From an uncultured Chloroflexota bacterium (GTDB taxonomy: Bacteria; Chloroflexota; Anaerolineae; Anaerolineales; Anaerolineaceae), in the NCBI GenBank assembly GCA_902791025.1, contig CADATZ010000032.1, positions 1 to 54,009 on the forward strand: a stretch of DNA of 54,009 bases, read 5' to 3'. This document shows, piece after piece, positions 16,929 through 26,307 of this stretch. The notes beneath the pieces were generated by a model, which saw only the letters and a list, made by a program, of their open reading frames with translations, made no database searches and was not told the DNA's origin. Made by a program: the position numbers and the translations under genes. Position 1 is the first letter of the stretch, and each line of letters starts with the position of its first letter.

Positions 16929-17345
16929 ATGAGAGTTTTCTCTAAACAGGAACAGACAAACAAGAATTTTCAAAGCAGAACATTGATCATATGTCTGCTG
17001 ATCCTGATATCAGGCTTGCTGTCTTTTTCTCTGCAGACTGTTTCCGGACAGGGGTCCGTTTCCGTATCCGACAACCTGAATAATTTCATTGAAGGGATCA
17101 AGATCATACAAAGAAACGGTACTGATACCGAAACAAACCCCGGCGTTGCGAATCCCGGAGACCGTGTTAAATTAAAACTGACATTTCTTGAAGATGACGA
17201 CAATCAATTGGACATGGATGATCTTCATGTGCTGCGCTTCAAGCTTCCGGATACCTTTATGTGTGATGACGGCTACACGACGACCGTCGATATTTATTTC
17301 AACGATTCCGGAACAACGAAATCAGACCCCGCAAGCGGGATCTGA
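16929..17345 (+). pseudogene. N-terminal stub of a large surface adhesin
   Basis: 138 codons from ATG 16929. A signal peptide (TLIICLLILISGLLSFSLQT core, cut near SGQG) precedes the beginning of an adhesive domain (NPGDRVKLKLTFLEDDDNQL, VLRFKLPDTFMC) like those at the N-termini of Gram-positive Cna-B adhesins. The frame enters a terminator hairpin and stops inside it at 17343. No repeat region or anchor follows. The large Cna-B gene at 26308 on the same strand lacks exactly this kind of N-terminus, so the two may once have been one gene or alternative alleles (inference). A start at 16854 would add unrelated residues before the signal peptide and is not preferred. Confidence 0.7.
17322..17345 (-). 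terminator. Terminator-like hairpin after the sortase module (copy 1)
   Basis: TCAGACCCCGC / GCGGGATCTGA pair with one G-U wobble. The hairpin and the following roughly 60 bp up to the stop of the minus-strand gene recur almost unchanged at 22835-22918. Confidence 0.55.
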
Positions 17346-17405
17346 CTCCTTCCTTTTTCAGTCGGGCCTCTTTGACACACGGCCCTCAATCTTATTTCTT
17401 ATTTC

Positions 17406-20400
17406 TCAGTCAATGTACTTTGCCGAGACGATGCGGCGGGAGGCATATCCTCCTTCGGGGAGCTCATCCTCGCAGGTCAGCAGCGTCAGCGTGTTCTCAT
17501 AGACCAGTGCGATCTTTTGCAGGGCATCCGCATCATGGGAACTGATCTTCTTATTCGCGTAGACCTCATAGGTCATCAGCTTTCCTCTCGCATCGCGTAC
17601 AAAGAAGCGTTCTCCTTCATCCAGCTGCCGGATCGCGGCAAAGGGTCCGAATTCCTCTGCGTTCAGCGTGTTATGCCCCGCGATCACGGAGACCCCCTCA
17701 CCCGGCAGTGCGAACCCTTCCAAAAGGCCGGCGTCATTGCCCAGCCATGCGACCGCATAGCCGTCTGCAGTCACAGGAACCGTCACAATATCGCTGGTAA
17801 CGTTCAGACCCGGGATCTGCAGCTCCATGTTCACCGGCTTGTAGTTCACCGAGAGAGGTTTCAGATCTCCCTTCGGGGCTGTGATCCCCGTCAGCGGCAG
17901 TTCCCCCTCCAGCAGGAAGAAGTCCATCCCTTTCGGATCCGGCTTTGGCGGTACGGGCGGAACGGGCTTTTCAGACTTTTCAAAAACCGCCTGAAGATCG
18001 GCATTTCCGTTTCCGATAATGAAAGTATGATCATCGACAATTTGCACGGCACCGGTAAGGAACCGCCATTCTTTGAGCTGATAACCGGTATTCGGTTTCG
18101 CTGTCAGGGTCGGCACTCCGTCAGGAGATGGAACGATCGAGGCGCTGCCGTTCTCGCCGGCCTTTACATTGACCTTTATCTGACAGGTTTCTCCTCCGGA
18201 TTTCTCGAAGAGCGCCAGAATGAACACATCTTCCGTACCGATGGTGAAGCTGTTGTTCTCAATACTCACGCCGCCGGCCAGGACCTTCCATTCTTTGAAC
18301 TCATAGCCTTCATTCGGCTGTGCAGTCAGGTTCACCTTCGTCCCGGTCGGTCCGATGACTTCCGTTTCATCCGCTGCTTTGGAAATGCCTTTCTCCAAAA
18401 CTGCAGAAGCGGTTCCATTCCCATCGGTGGTTATAGTTATCTTGTATAATGCCGTTGATTTATAAACAGCGGTATAAATCATATCGCTTGTTACAGAAGT
18501 AATTTCCGGATCCCAACCCGCAAAAGTGTAAATAAATTTCTCTGTTGCAGGTTTTGTCGGATCATTCGGTTTCACGATGTTTTCTGGTGCTGTTCCAAAA
18601 GGATATTCTGTTGCCTCTTTCAGAACTGTAGTGCCGTCATCATCCATAAAAATCACAGTATATTTGCGGATAACAGTGTCGAATTGTGCAGTATAGGAAG
18701 CATCTTCTGTAACAGCAATAATATTCGGTGACCAGGCCCCATTGAATACAAATGTATCCCGTATTGTTGGTGTCTTTGTCGGGATGTCTCCCTCATACTC
18801 CGGCGTTTCACCATAGGGGAAAGGTTCGGTCTTCAGCGTATTACCGTCCCCATCTTTCCATGTGACCAGGTACTCATTCACTTCGCTGTCAAACTGAGCA
18901 GTATAAACCGTATCTTTTGCCACGGAAACAATTGCCGGTGCCCAGGTATCATTGAATATATATGTGTATTGAGCTGTTGGTGTTTTTGTCGGTGTTCTTC
19001 CGGGATACTCCGGTATTTCCCCATAGGGTACTGATATTATCTTTAGTGTTTTATCATCCCCATCTTTCCATGTGATCTTATATTGGTTTACTGTACTGTC
19101 AAACTGAGCAGTATAAACCGTATCTTTTGCCACGGAATCAATTGCCGGTGCCCAGGTTCCATTGAATGAATAGGTGTACTGTGCTGTCGTGGTCTTTGTC
19201 GGGTTTTCTCCTTCATAAACCGGTGTCTTTCCATAGAGAACCTGTTCGGTCTTTAGGATTTTACCATTTCCATCCACCCAGGTTACGGTACATGTGATAT
19301 CTGAGGTCCAGGTACCTGCCATTTTTAAATATTCATAATCATCGAAAAGACTCTCATTTGTGAGAATAGTTCCCTCATCTATGTGATCTTCTGCAATTTC
19401 AGCTGCTTTGATATATTTCCATGCGTCACTGTAGCTTGGTAATGATCCATAATAGAAAATGTCACTTTCAAGAGTATCTTTCCCCAATGTCAGTGTTTTT
19501 AATGCATCACAACCGGTAAAGATGTCATCTTGCTCATCTACATACATCGTATTCCAACCGCTCAAATCTAAAGATTCCAGTTTGGAACATCCGGAAAACA
19601 TTTCACTCAGATTAACCCAATAGGTTTCTAACGTCCATCCATCAATATTCAGAGTTGTCAAAGCGGAACAATCAGAGAACATACTTGACATATCCTCAAC
19701 CTTGGAAGTATCCCAGCCACCCAGATTCAGCGTTGTCAAATTGGAACAATTATAAAACATCCATGACAAATTGGTAACACCGGAAGTCTTCAGATGACTG
19801 AGATCAAGTTCCTGCAGGGAGCTGCATTCATTGAACATGCTTGACATATTCTCGACGTTTGAAGTATCCCAGCTGCTCAAATTCAGCGTTGTCAGAGAGG
19901 AACAATTGTGAAACATCCATGACATATCCTCGACGTTTGAAGTATCCCAGCCACCCAGATTCAGCGATGTCAAATTGGAACAACCATTAAACATCGAGTT
20001 CATATCTGTTTGATTATCCGGGATAATTAATTTTGAAAGATCCATTTCTTCTTGCTCACAACCTGCAAACATCCTTACCATATTATCTTTAATCGTTATT
20101 TCGTCGAGAATATAGACTTTCTTTATGTCTTCTTCGTCACGGAATAAGTCGACGCAGTCTGTTGTCCATACCGGAGATTCAAGATTTTTTGAAAAAATGA
20201 TCGTATCTCCATCTTCTACAGACGCATATTTTACAGTACCATTCCCGCAAACTTTATCATCCTCTGAAGCCACGATTGAAAAAGTGCCGGTTTGAAAAGA
20301 TACCGAATAGTTCCCCTGAACGGCATCGCCGGCTGGAGTAATTGTATAGGTTCCGATTTCCTCTCCTGATTCACGAGAGATGTTCACAGACAGAACAGAT

Positions 20401-22319
20401 TTATCATCTCCATTTACCAAACCATCTGCTTTCCAGGTCAAATCCGGATCTGCTGTTTTCAAAAACTTGATTTTGTTATCAGCTGTGACTTTGACTTCTG
20501 CAAGCGTGATCTCGAAGATACCCGGTGTCACAGTCACCGAGTAGTTTTTGTTTGATTCTGCATTCGCTGTCACAGTGATTTCGTAGGAATTCACATCCTC
20601 CCCATCTGATCGGCTTAGTGTATATACCGGAGCCTTGCCGTCTTTTGGTACACCAGTTATCGTTGCTGTCAGTGCAGGATCGTTTTCGCCATATACCTTC
20701 GTTTTATTCTCCGCGGATATTGTCACATCCTTTTTATTGATCGTCACAACTGCCGAACCGGTAACTGTCTCATAATCGTCGGCAGTCACCCGATAATAGA
20801 CTTGCAGGGGACTGTCACCTGCTTCCGTGATAGCGGGACTCTCTGTCAACTCATAAGTTCCTTCTTCAGTACCATACATAACATTAGCATTTGTCAGGTT
20901 CTTCGGCTCTACCTTGATACCATGAGACAGTCCGTCATAGGTTACTGTCACATCTTCAGCTAAAACATATTTTGTGGACCAGGTTCCCCCCATTTTTTCA
21001 TAGTTATATGTTGAGGGCATGAGAAAGTCACGGCCTGTTTTGCTGGTACCGATTGCAAAGGGATCCGTAAGAGCCGGATCCGTTTCTATGTAGTACCAGG
21101 CGTTGGAAAACTTTGGCAAATAAGGGGTAAAAATATTATTTCTCAGAGAGTTTTGTCCCAGCGTCAGGGTTGTCAGTGCATTGCATCCACGAAAATTTTG
21201 TGCAATCGTTGTTACATTCTTTGAATCCCATCCGCTTATATCCAGAGAAGTCAGGGAACTGCATCCGTCAAACATATAATGTATTGATTTCAGATTTTGG
21301 GTATTCCACTTGTCCACCTGCACAGAGGCCAGGTTGGAACAATTCTGAAACATGTTTCTCATGGTGATTGCTTTGTCAGTTTTCCAAAGATTCAGATCCA
21401 GAGATGTAAGTTTCGAACAGTTTCTGAACATAAAAGAACTGTCTTCAAAATTAGAGACTTTCCAATTGCTAATGTTTAAAGAAGTCAGATTGCTGCACCC
21501 ATCAAACATGCGGCTCATGTTTTTCACACTGGGAGAAGTCCAATTGTTCAAATCAAGGGATTCAAGGGAAGTACAACCCGCAAACATGGAATTCAAATTT
21601 GCAGCTTTGGCTGTATCCCAATTTCTTACATCTAAACTTTGCAAAGAACTGCAGCCTGAAAACATGTAGCTCAAGTCTGTAGTTGTTGAAGTATCCCAAT
21701 CATCACCTAATGTTAACTCTGTCAGTGAACTGCAGTCTGAAAACATGCCGCTCATATCAGTAACTTTTGATGTATCCCAACCGCTCAGATTCAATGATTG
21801 CAGTTGGGTGCAATTCTCGAACATAAACGGTGTTCGGGTCACATTTCTGGTATCCCATCCGCTCAAATCTAAATTTGTTAATGAGCTGCAATCCTTGAAA
21901 GCATCTAACATATCTGTGACCATGGAAGTATCCATTGTGCTGATATCAAGGATTTTTAAAGCAGTGCATCCCATAAATGCATAGCACATGTTGGGATCAT
22001 CTGCTATGAAATTTGAAAGATGCATTTCCTCGACAAATTGATAACCGTTGAAAGCGTTTAGAAATTCAATTCTTATAGGGGTATCAATATATACCTTTGT
22101 AATATTCGCATCGTTTTTAAAAAGAACATCTCCGCAGCTTTTTCTGTTCCATAGCGGAACATAATCTGATTCCACAGAAGAAAATCTTATTGTGGCATCA
22201 TCTTTTACCCATTTTATGTGACCACTCGCGCAGGTACCGTTTTCAGCTGCAGATACCTGATTGAAAAACATCAAAAAAAAGATCATGCAATGTAAGACTA
22301 TTTTATAAAATTGTTTCAT
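17406..22319 (-). CDS. BspA/InlB-type surface protein with C-terminal LPxTG-sortase module
   Basis: 1637 residues, apparently intact. Signal peptide 1-24 (MIFFLMFFNQVSA), ribosome binding site AGAGG. Two blocks of DUF285/BspA-type leucine-rich repeats (about 60-400 and 770-960; unit like MFSDCSSLTELTLGD / NLDLSGWDTS) surround MBG-type domains (about 470-730). Four InlB-like repeats follow (about 1010-1290; VTWKDGDGNTLKTEPFPYGE), then two divergent InlB-type domains (about 1295-1450; EGYEFKEWKV) and a Pro-rich linker. LPLTG is at 1474-1478, and a sortase domain ends the protein with His1549 (IAGHNT), Cys1616 (TLLTCED) and Arg1628/1629 (GYASRR). There is no C-terminal membrane helix. Leucine-rich and InlB repeats mediate adhesion in other bacteria. 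The attached sortase suggests self-processing or self-anchoring (inference). Confidence 0.9.
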   Translation of the reverse strand: MKQFYKIVLHCMIFFLMFFNQVSAAENGTCASGHIKWVKDDATIRFSSVESDYVPLWNRKSCGDVLFKNDANITKVYIDTPIRIEFLNAFNGYQFVEEMHLSNFIADDPNMCYAFMGCTALKILDISTMDTSMVTDMLDAFKDCSSLTNLDLSGWDTRNVTRTPFMFENCTQLQSLNLSGWDTSKVTDMSGMFSDCSSLTELTLGDDWDTSTTTDLSYMFSGCSSLQSLDVRNWDTAKAANLNSMFAGCTSLESLDLNNWTSPSVKNMSRMFDGCSNLTSLNISNWKVSNFEDSSFMFRNCSKLTSLDLNLWKTDKAITMRNMFQNCSNLASVQVDKWNTQNLKSIHYMFDGCSSLTSLDISGWDSKNVTTIAQNFRGCNALTTLTLGQNSLRNNIFTPYLPKFSNAWYYIETDPALTDPFAIGTSKTGRDFLMPSTYNYEKMGGTWSTKYVLAEDVTVTYDGLSHGIKVEPKNLTNANVMYGTEEGTYELTESPAITEAGDSPLQVYYRVTADDYETVTGSAVVTINKKDVTISAENKTKVYGENDPALTATITGVPKDGKAPVYTLSRSDGEDVNSYEITVTANAESNKNYSVTVTPGIFEITLAEVKVTADNKIKFLKTADPDLTWKADGLVNGDDKSVLSVNISRESGEEIGTYTITPAGDAVQGNYSVSFQTGTFSIVASEDDKVCGNGTVKYASVEDGDTIIFSKNLESPVWTTDCVDLFRDEEDIKKVYILDEITIKDNMVRMFAGCEQEEMDLSKLIIPDNQTDMNSMFNGCSNLTSLNLGGWDTSNVEDMSWMFHNCSSLTTLNLSSWDTSNVENMSSMFNECSSLQELDLSHLKTSGVTNLSWMFYNCSNLTTLNLGGWDTSKVEDMSSMFSDCSALTTLNIDGWTLETYWVNLSEMFSGCSKLESLDLSGWNTMYVDEQDDIFTGCDALKTLTLGKDTLESDIFYYGSLPSYSDAWKYIKAAEIAEDHIDEGTILTNESLFDDYEYLKMAGTWTSDITCTVTWVDGNGKILKTEQVLYGKTPVYEGENPTKTTTAQYTYSFNGTWAPAIDSVAKDTVYTAQFDSTVNQYKITWKDGDDKTLKIISVPYGEIPEYPGRTPTKTPTAQYTYIFNDTWAPAIVSVAKDTVYTAQFDSEVNEYLVTWKDGDGNTLKTEPFPYGETPEYEGDIPTKTPTIRDTFVFNGAWSPNIIAVTEDASYTAQFDTVIRKYTVIFMDDDGTTVLKEATEYPFGTAPENIVKPNDPTKPATEKFIYTFAGWDPEITSVTSDMIYTAVYKSTALYKITITTDGNGTASAVLEKGISKAADETEVIGPTGTKVNLTAQPNEGYEFKEWKVLAGGVSIENNSFTIGTEDVFILALFEKSGGETCQIKVNVKAGENGSASIVPSPDGVPTLTAKPNTGYQLKEWRFLTGAVQIVDDHTFIIGNGNADLQAVFEKSEKPVPPVPPKPDPKGMDFFLLEGELPLTGITAPKGDLKPLSVNYKPVNMELQIPGLNVTSDIVTVPVTADGYAVAWLGNDAGLLEGFALPGEGVSVIAGHNTLNAEEFGPFAAIRQLDEGERFFVRDARGKLMTYEVYANKKISSHDADALQKIALVYENTLTLLTCEDELPEGGYASRRIVSAKYID

Positions 22320-22834
22320 AATAACCTCTATATCTCAGCCGGTTCAGGAATTACCCGGTGAAGTTTGATGGGTGCGAAAATTTCCTGTCAAATACAGGTG
22401 TGAACGGAAAGCAGCTGTAAAATTTCTCTGTTTTTGTGCTGTTGTATGTTTCTTTTGTAAATAACGGAATGGTTTTGTGAAGGGACCAGATGATGTAACC
22501 AAATTTTTCCCGAATATCATCCGGGAATGATTTTGAATTTATTTTTTGAAAGACCCCCGCGCCGTTTGTTGTTGACACGGGCAGTGCCGGATCTGCGTTC
22601 ATCTTTTGCTCTCCAAAAACTGAACTGTATTATTAAAATAATCATTTGTTTTCGCTGCAATATTTATACCATAATCACTTATCCCCGACAAAATGCGGAT
22701 CTGACATTTTGTCACATCCCCTTTTGTATTACCGGTGTTTCAGACAGTGTCAGGCCGCTTCACCACAGGACTGTGTCTGCGCGGTCCGGCTCCGCTGACA
22801 CAACAACTGAGATCAATTGTTAATTAACGCGAAA
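22320..22834. other. Intergenic region upstream of the BspA/InlB gene
   Basis: About 515 bp without a convincing gene. On the minus strand TTGACA occurs near 22386-22391, about 65 bp before the start at 22319, without a clear -10. An 83-codon minus frame at 22351-22602 has no family features and is not called. Confidence 0.4.
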
Positions 22835-22858
22835 TCAGACCCCGCAAGCGGGATCTGA
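22835..22858 (-). terminator. Terminator-like hairpin after the sortase module (copy 2)
   Basis: Same TCAGACCCCGC / GCGGGATCTGA hairpin as at 17322, in the same position relative to the stop codon of the upstream minus-strand sortase-tailed gene. Confidence 0.55.
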
Positions 22859-22918
22859 CTCCGTCCTTTTTCAGTCGGGCCTCTTTGACACGCGGCCCTC
22901 AATTTTATTTCTTATTTC

Positions 22919-24460
22919 TCAGTCAACGTACTTTGCCGAAACGATACGGCGGGAGGCGTAACCTCCTTCGGGGAGCTCATCCTCGCAGGTCAGCAGGGTC
23001 AGCGTGTTCTCATAGGCCAGTGCGGACTTTTGCAGGGCATCCGCATCACCGGCGCCGATCTTCTCATTTGCGTAGACCGTGAAGCGCAGCAGTTCCCCGT
23101 CGGAGCGGCGGACAAAGAGGACGTCGCCGATATCCAGCGCAGCCAGCAGCGCGAAAGGACCATAGTCCGTATCGTTCAGCGTGTTGTGGCCGGCGATGAC
23201 GCTGACGCCCTCACCCGGCAGTGCGCTGCCTTCCAGGATGCCCGCATCAGAACCCAGCCAGGCCGCCGCCCAGGAGTTCCCCTTCCACGGCATCGTGACC
23301 AGCTCAATGTCCCGGTCCTGCATCGGGAGCATCAGGTGCATCCGCACCGGCTCATAGCGCAGGTCCTTCGGCTGTTCCGGCAGGACCGTCGGACGGAGAG
23401 CGGAGAAGCCCGTGACGGGCAGCTCGCAGTCCCCGTGCAGCCGGAAGAAATCGATCCCGGGGCGTTCGGGTCCCGGCGTGTTGGTCTCACGCCAGGCGAT
23501 AGCCACCAGCGAAAGTCCCGTCAGCCACACAAAAAGTCCATCGTCTCTTGCGGTCACATCGGGATATTCCACTTGTCCTGCTTTTTCTCCCACGGTAAAC
23601 ATATGGCTGACACTGAATTCATGTGTGTCCTTCCCGGTTCCTTCCGGATAATCAAGCTGGACCTCCATCCCGCCTTTCGGGAAGTTATCCGGTGTCGCGA
23701 TCTCCCAGGTAGTACCGCCGTCAAAACTGACCTCCAGCACAACGTCGATGAATACCGTCTGCTCAATTTTTGCCGGCTCTCCGTTAACTTCCAGTTTCAG
23801 CAGAAGGTTCTGCTCGATTTCGGAAACACTTGAAATTCCGATCTCTTTCAGTCCTTCAGGAACTTCTGTCAGCGGAGGCTGCTCAGTCCGGAGTTCCTTC
23901 GGCGAGATCGTGAAGGTCCCGTTTACAAAGCTGACGGAATAATTTCCCTGTGAAACCTCACCGGCGACAGTCACCGCATAAGTACCCGGTTCTTCCCCTT
24001 CCGCGCGCCTGAGGGTATACGTGACGGTATCGGAACCGATCGTCCCTTCAACGGTAGCAGTCAGGTCCGGATCCGGTTCGCCCGGTTTTTTGCTCTTATC
24101 ATCCGCGGTGACCGTGACCGCTTTCGCGGCAATGGTGAATCCAGCGGACGCGGTGGCTCCACCCAGCGTGATCTCGGCGGTATAGGTTCCGGCGTTCACC
24201 GGCGCCCCGCCCAGATCTGTGCCGTCCTGCCGGTAAACAATGGCAGGAGTAACAATATCCAGGATCGTACCGCTGACGGAAGCCGTTTTCGTGGTCCCGT
24301 CATAAATGGGGGCTTCCGGAGGGATGAGCGTCAGGGCAGCTTTGATGCTCCCGACATGAGCGCCATCCGTGTTTTTACATTCCGCGGTCAGCTCCATCCC
24401 GTTGGCGGTAAAGCTGTAATCATGGGTATGAGGCACAAAGGAGGCTTTTACGGTAACCAT
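22919..24460 (-). CDS. Decapitated MBG-domain surface protein with LPxTG-sortase module
   Basis: 513 residues. There is no signal peptide; the frame starts inside a domain (HTHDYSFTANGMELTAECKN) normally internal in such proteins, and a stop lies two codons upstream of the ATG, so the 5' part is lost. Two MBG-type domains follow (about 45-205; VTVTADDKSKKPGEPDPDLT), then a segment resembling a module before the membrane in Firmicutes proteins (about 215-325). LPVTG is at 347-351 and the sortase domain has His425, Cys492 and Arg504/505. As it stands it would stay in the cytoplasm. The last roughly 170 bp and the terminator are almost identical to those of the gene at 17406, pointing to recent duplication or gene conversion. 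Confidence 0.8.
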   Translation of the reverse strand: MVTVKASFVPHTHDYSFTANGMELTAECKNTDGAHVGSIKAALTLIPPEAPIYDGTTKTASVSGTILDIVTPAIVYRQDGTDLGGAPVNAGTYTAEITLGGATASAGFTIAAKAVTVTADDKSKKPGEPDPDLTATVEGTIGSDTVTYTLRRAEGEEPGTYAVTVAGEVSQGNYSVSFVNGTFTISPKELRTEQPPLTEVPEGLKEIGISSVSEIEQNLLLKLEVNGEPAKIEQTVFIDVVLEVSFDGGTTWEIATPDNFPKGGMEVQLDYPEGTGKDTHEFSVSHMFTVGEKAGQVEYPDVTARDDGLFVWLTGLSLVAIAWRETNTPGPERPGIDFFRLHGDCELPVTGFSALRPTVLPEQPKDLRYEPVRMHLMLPMQDRDIELVTMPWKGNSWAAAWLGSDAGILEGSALPGEGVSVIAGHNTLNDTDYGPFALLAALDIGDVLFVRRSDGELLRFTVYANEKIGAGDADALQKSALAYENTLTLLTCEDELPEGGYASRRIVSAKYVD

Positions 24461-24548
24461 TAGACGTCATAAACCCCGCGTTATCTAGGCGAAAAAATCA
24501 TTTCCTCAAAAAAAATATAAGAGATTCGTGCCCTGATTTTAGGAATAA

Positions 24549-24580
24549 AAAGGCAGCTGTCAAAACAAACGGCTACCTTT
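24549..24580 (-). terminator. Terminator of the lipoprotein gene
   Basis: On the minus strand GGTAGC and GCTGCC pair (one G-U) around GTTTGTTTTGACA-type loop sequence, followed by TTTTTATT. A close relative lies at 25846. Confidence 0.6.
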
Positions 24581-24622
24581 CTGTAAGCAGGTTCTTATTA
24601 TTTAGCAAACAGCCCAAATTTT

Positions 24623-25576
24623 TTATTCAACAGTGAATGTAAATAATTGATAGCCATCATGTGGACGATAGTAAATCGTTACAGGAGTATCCTTTGCATT
24701 TGCAAAGCAAATATTTGTTTTCAATTTATCACCCGGAACAATGGTATCAATTAATGCACTTCGGTCACAATTGTAATCAGTTTTGAGTACTTCAAATTCT
24801 CCATTTTTTGCTTCAAAATCTGAATATATTACTGATATGTCCTGGTCACTTACATTTTCAACAAGTAACGTTGCTATAAGTGTATCACCTGAATAAGTTG
24901 AACTAACTAATGTAATATTTCTATCGTATACTCTCTTGTACAAGGTATCATACATTGCCATTTTACTTTCATTTGGTATATCACAAGTAAGTGTCATCGC
25001 ACCTGAATCATGTTTTTCTGTAAAACACAGTATGTTTTCAGAAAGACGACGCCAATTGTTATCAAACTTATCTATCACCAGTTCTGAAATTATTTCGTGA
25101 TTAGAAAGTCCCATCCTCTCAATTCCAAAATCAAGAAGATGTCGAAAATCATAAATCCCGTAAGTTGCCAATAATTTTGGATCGAATGTATAGGTGACAC
25201 TGTGACAGACCCCAGAATCATCTATACCCACCAATATTATAAAGATTCCTGATGAGTCTTCCTTTTGTTCAACCAGATAAACCGTATCATATTCTTTTTC
25301 AAAGTTAGGTGCAAATTGTTCTATTTCCTCCAAAGTTTTTCCCACATATGTAACAAATGCATCTTTATCCGTAAAGGAATCCTTTTTTACAACAATTTTC
25401 TCCGAATTTACTTCCGTGGCTTCAAAATTAGAATCAGTTTCCGTAGTCGTTTTGATAATAATGCTTGTTTCCGTAGAAGAACGCTCAATAGTTTGTGATT
25501 TTGTAGGAATATTTTTGCAGGCAGATAAACCAACAGAAAGTACTATCAACATGAACACAAGAAATAGTTTTCTCAT
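24623..25576 (-). CDS. Lipoprotein of unknown function
   Basis: 317 residues from ATG 25576, preceded by GGGGAGAAGG. The N-terminus KLFLVFMLIVLSVGLSAC is a lipoprotein signal with lipobox LSAC, so Cys20 would be lipidated. A Ser/Thr-rich linker (about 25-60) separates it from a folded part. The C-terminal 90 residues (TLLVENVSDQDISVIYSDFE) look like an immunoglobulin-like beta sandwich of the DUF4352 kind, which is tentative. Base composition is clearly more AT-rich than the neighbours, suggesting separate acquisition. It sits among surface-protein fragments on the same strand. Confidence 0.75.
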   Translation of the reverse strand: MRKLFLVFMLIVLSVGLSACKNIPTKSQTIERSSTETSIIIKTTTETDSNFEATEVNSEKIVVKKDSFTDKDAFVTYVGKTLEEIEQFAPNFEKEYDTVYLVEQKEDSSGIFIILVGIDDSGVCHSVTYTFDPKLLATYGIYDFRHLLDFGIERMGLSNHEIISELVIDKFDNNWRRLSENILCFTEKHDSGAMTLTCDIPNESKMAMYDTLYKRVYDRNITLVSSTYSGDTLIATLLVENVSDQDISVIYSDFEAKNGEFEVLKTDYNCDRSALIDTIVPGDKLKTNICFANAKDTPVTIYYRPHDGYQLFTFTVE

Positions 25577-25845
25577 CACCTTCTCCCCAAAAATTGTAAT
25601 GGAATGTCCACTGTATGGTTACAAGTTTTTCACCACGCCATTGACTACGATGAAATGTATAAAAATTATATATGAAAATCTCTTTTTATTTTGATTGGAT
25701 TTATAAGTATTGACATTGTTACCGCAACTGATTTCACTGACAATAGCCCTTGCAAGAACTAAGATGTTGGAACAAAATTTTTATATAGGTAAGGAGAATG
25801 AATACTCATTTTGTACCAGGGGATAAGGTTTATATAGAAAAAAAA

Positions 25846-25869
25846 GCAGCTATCAAAACAAACGGCTGC
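25846..25869 (-). terminator. Bidirectional terminator of the fragment at 25897
   Basis: GCAGC and GCTGC pair around a 14-nt loop containing CAAAACAAAC, with an A-run at 25838-25845 and TTTTTT at 25871-25876. Loop and stem closely match the hairpin at 24549, so the two minus-strand units share an ancestral 3' end. Confidence 0.65.
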
Positions 25870-25896
25870 CTTTTTTGTAATAGTATACTCACACGA

Positions 25897-26268
25897 TTAT
25901 TTGATTTCTATTGAGCCTGTTTTAGTTATGACAAAAGAAGTTAATGCTGCAAGAATTTCCCCGTCATTCACCCTGATCGTCATCGAAGGCATACTTGAAT
26001 TTGGTTTAGCCCCTGCTACAACTTTGGGGGTATCCGCTTGTAATTCTTCTTCATTTGCATAAATATACACTTGTGATCCGCTTCGTGAACTTGGGAGTAT
26101 TGTATATCTACCTGCCGGAATGTCCTCTCTAATATAGTAAAAACCAGCTTCTAATAAAGTGCCTTCTGGCATTACAAATTCATTTACTTTTTTAACATCC
26201 ACTTCTTTTTTGCTCAAAGCACTAGAATTGAATTCGGCATCAACCTTTGTTTTTAGTGCTTCAACGGA
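25897..26268 (-). pseudogene. N-terminally truncated exported-protein fragment
   Basis: About 120 codons that read well on the minus strand (SVEALKTKVDAEFNSSALSK, then EAGFYYIREDIPAGRYTI). The second phrase is the IPAG-Y motif of small exported domains seen in many Gram-positive lipoproteins. The frame continues open past 26268 into 26655, but there it is only the antisense of the Cna-B gene. The native start and signal peptide have therefore been cut off at the junction near GGATCC (26266-26271). Confidence 0.65.
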
Positions 26269-26307
26269 TCCGAAATCAACTATACCATTGATGAAGACCA
26301 GACCACA

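Noticed and set aside
22351..22602. 83-codon minus-strand frame upstream of the BspA/InlB gene
   Set aside because: No start signal, no domain, and atypical composition. It lies in what should be the 5' untranslated and promoter region.
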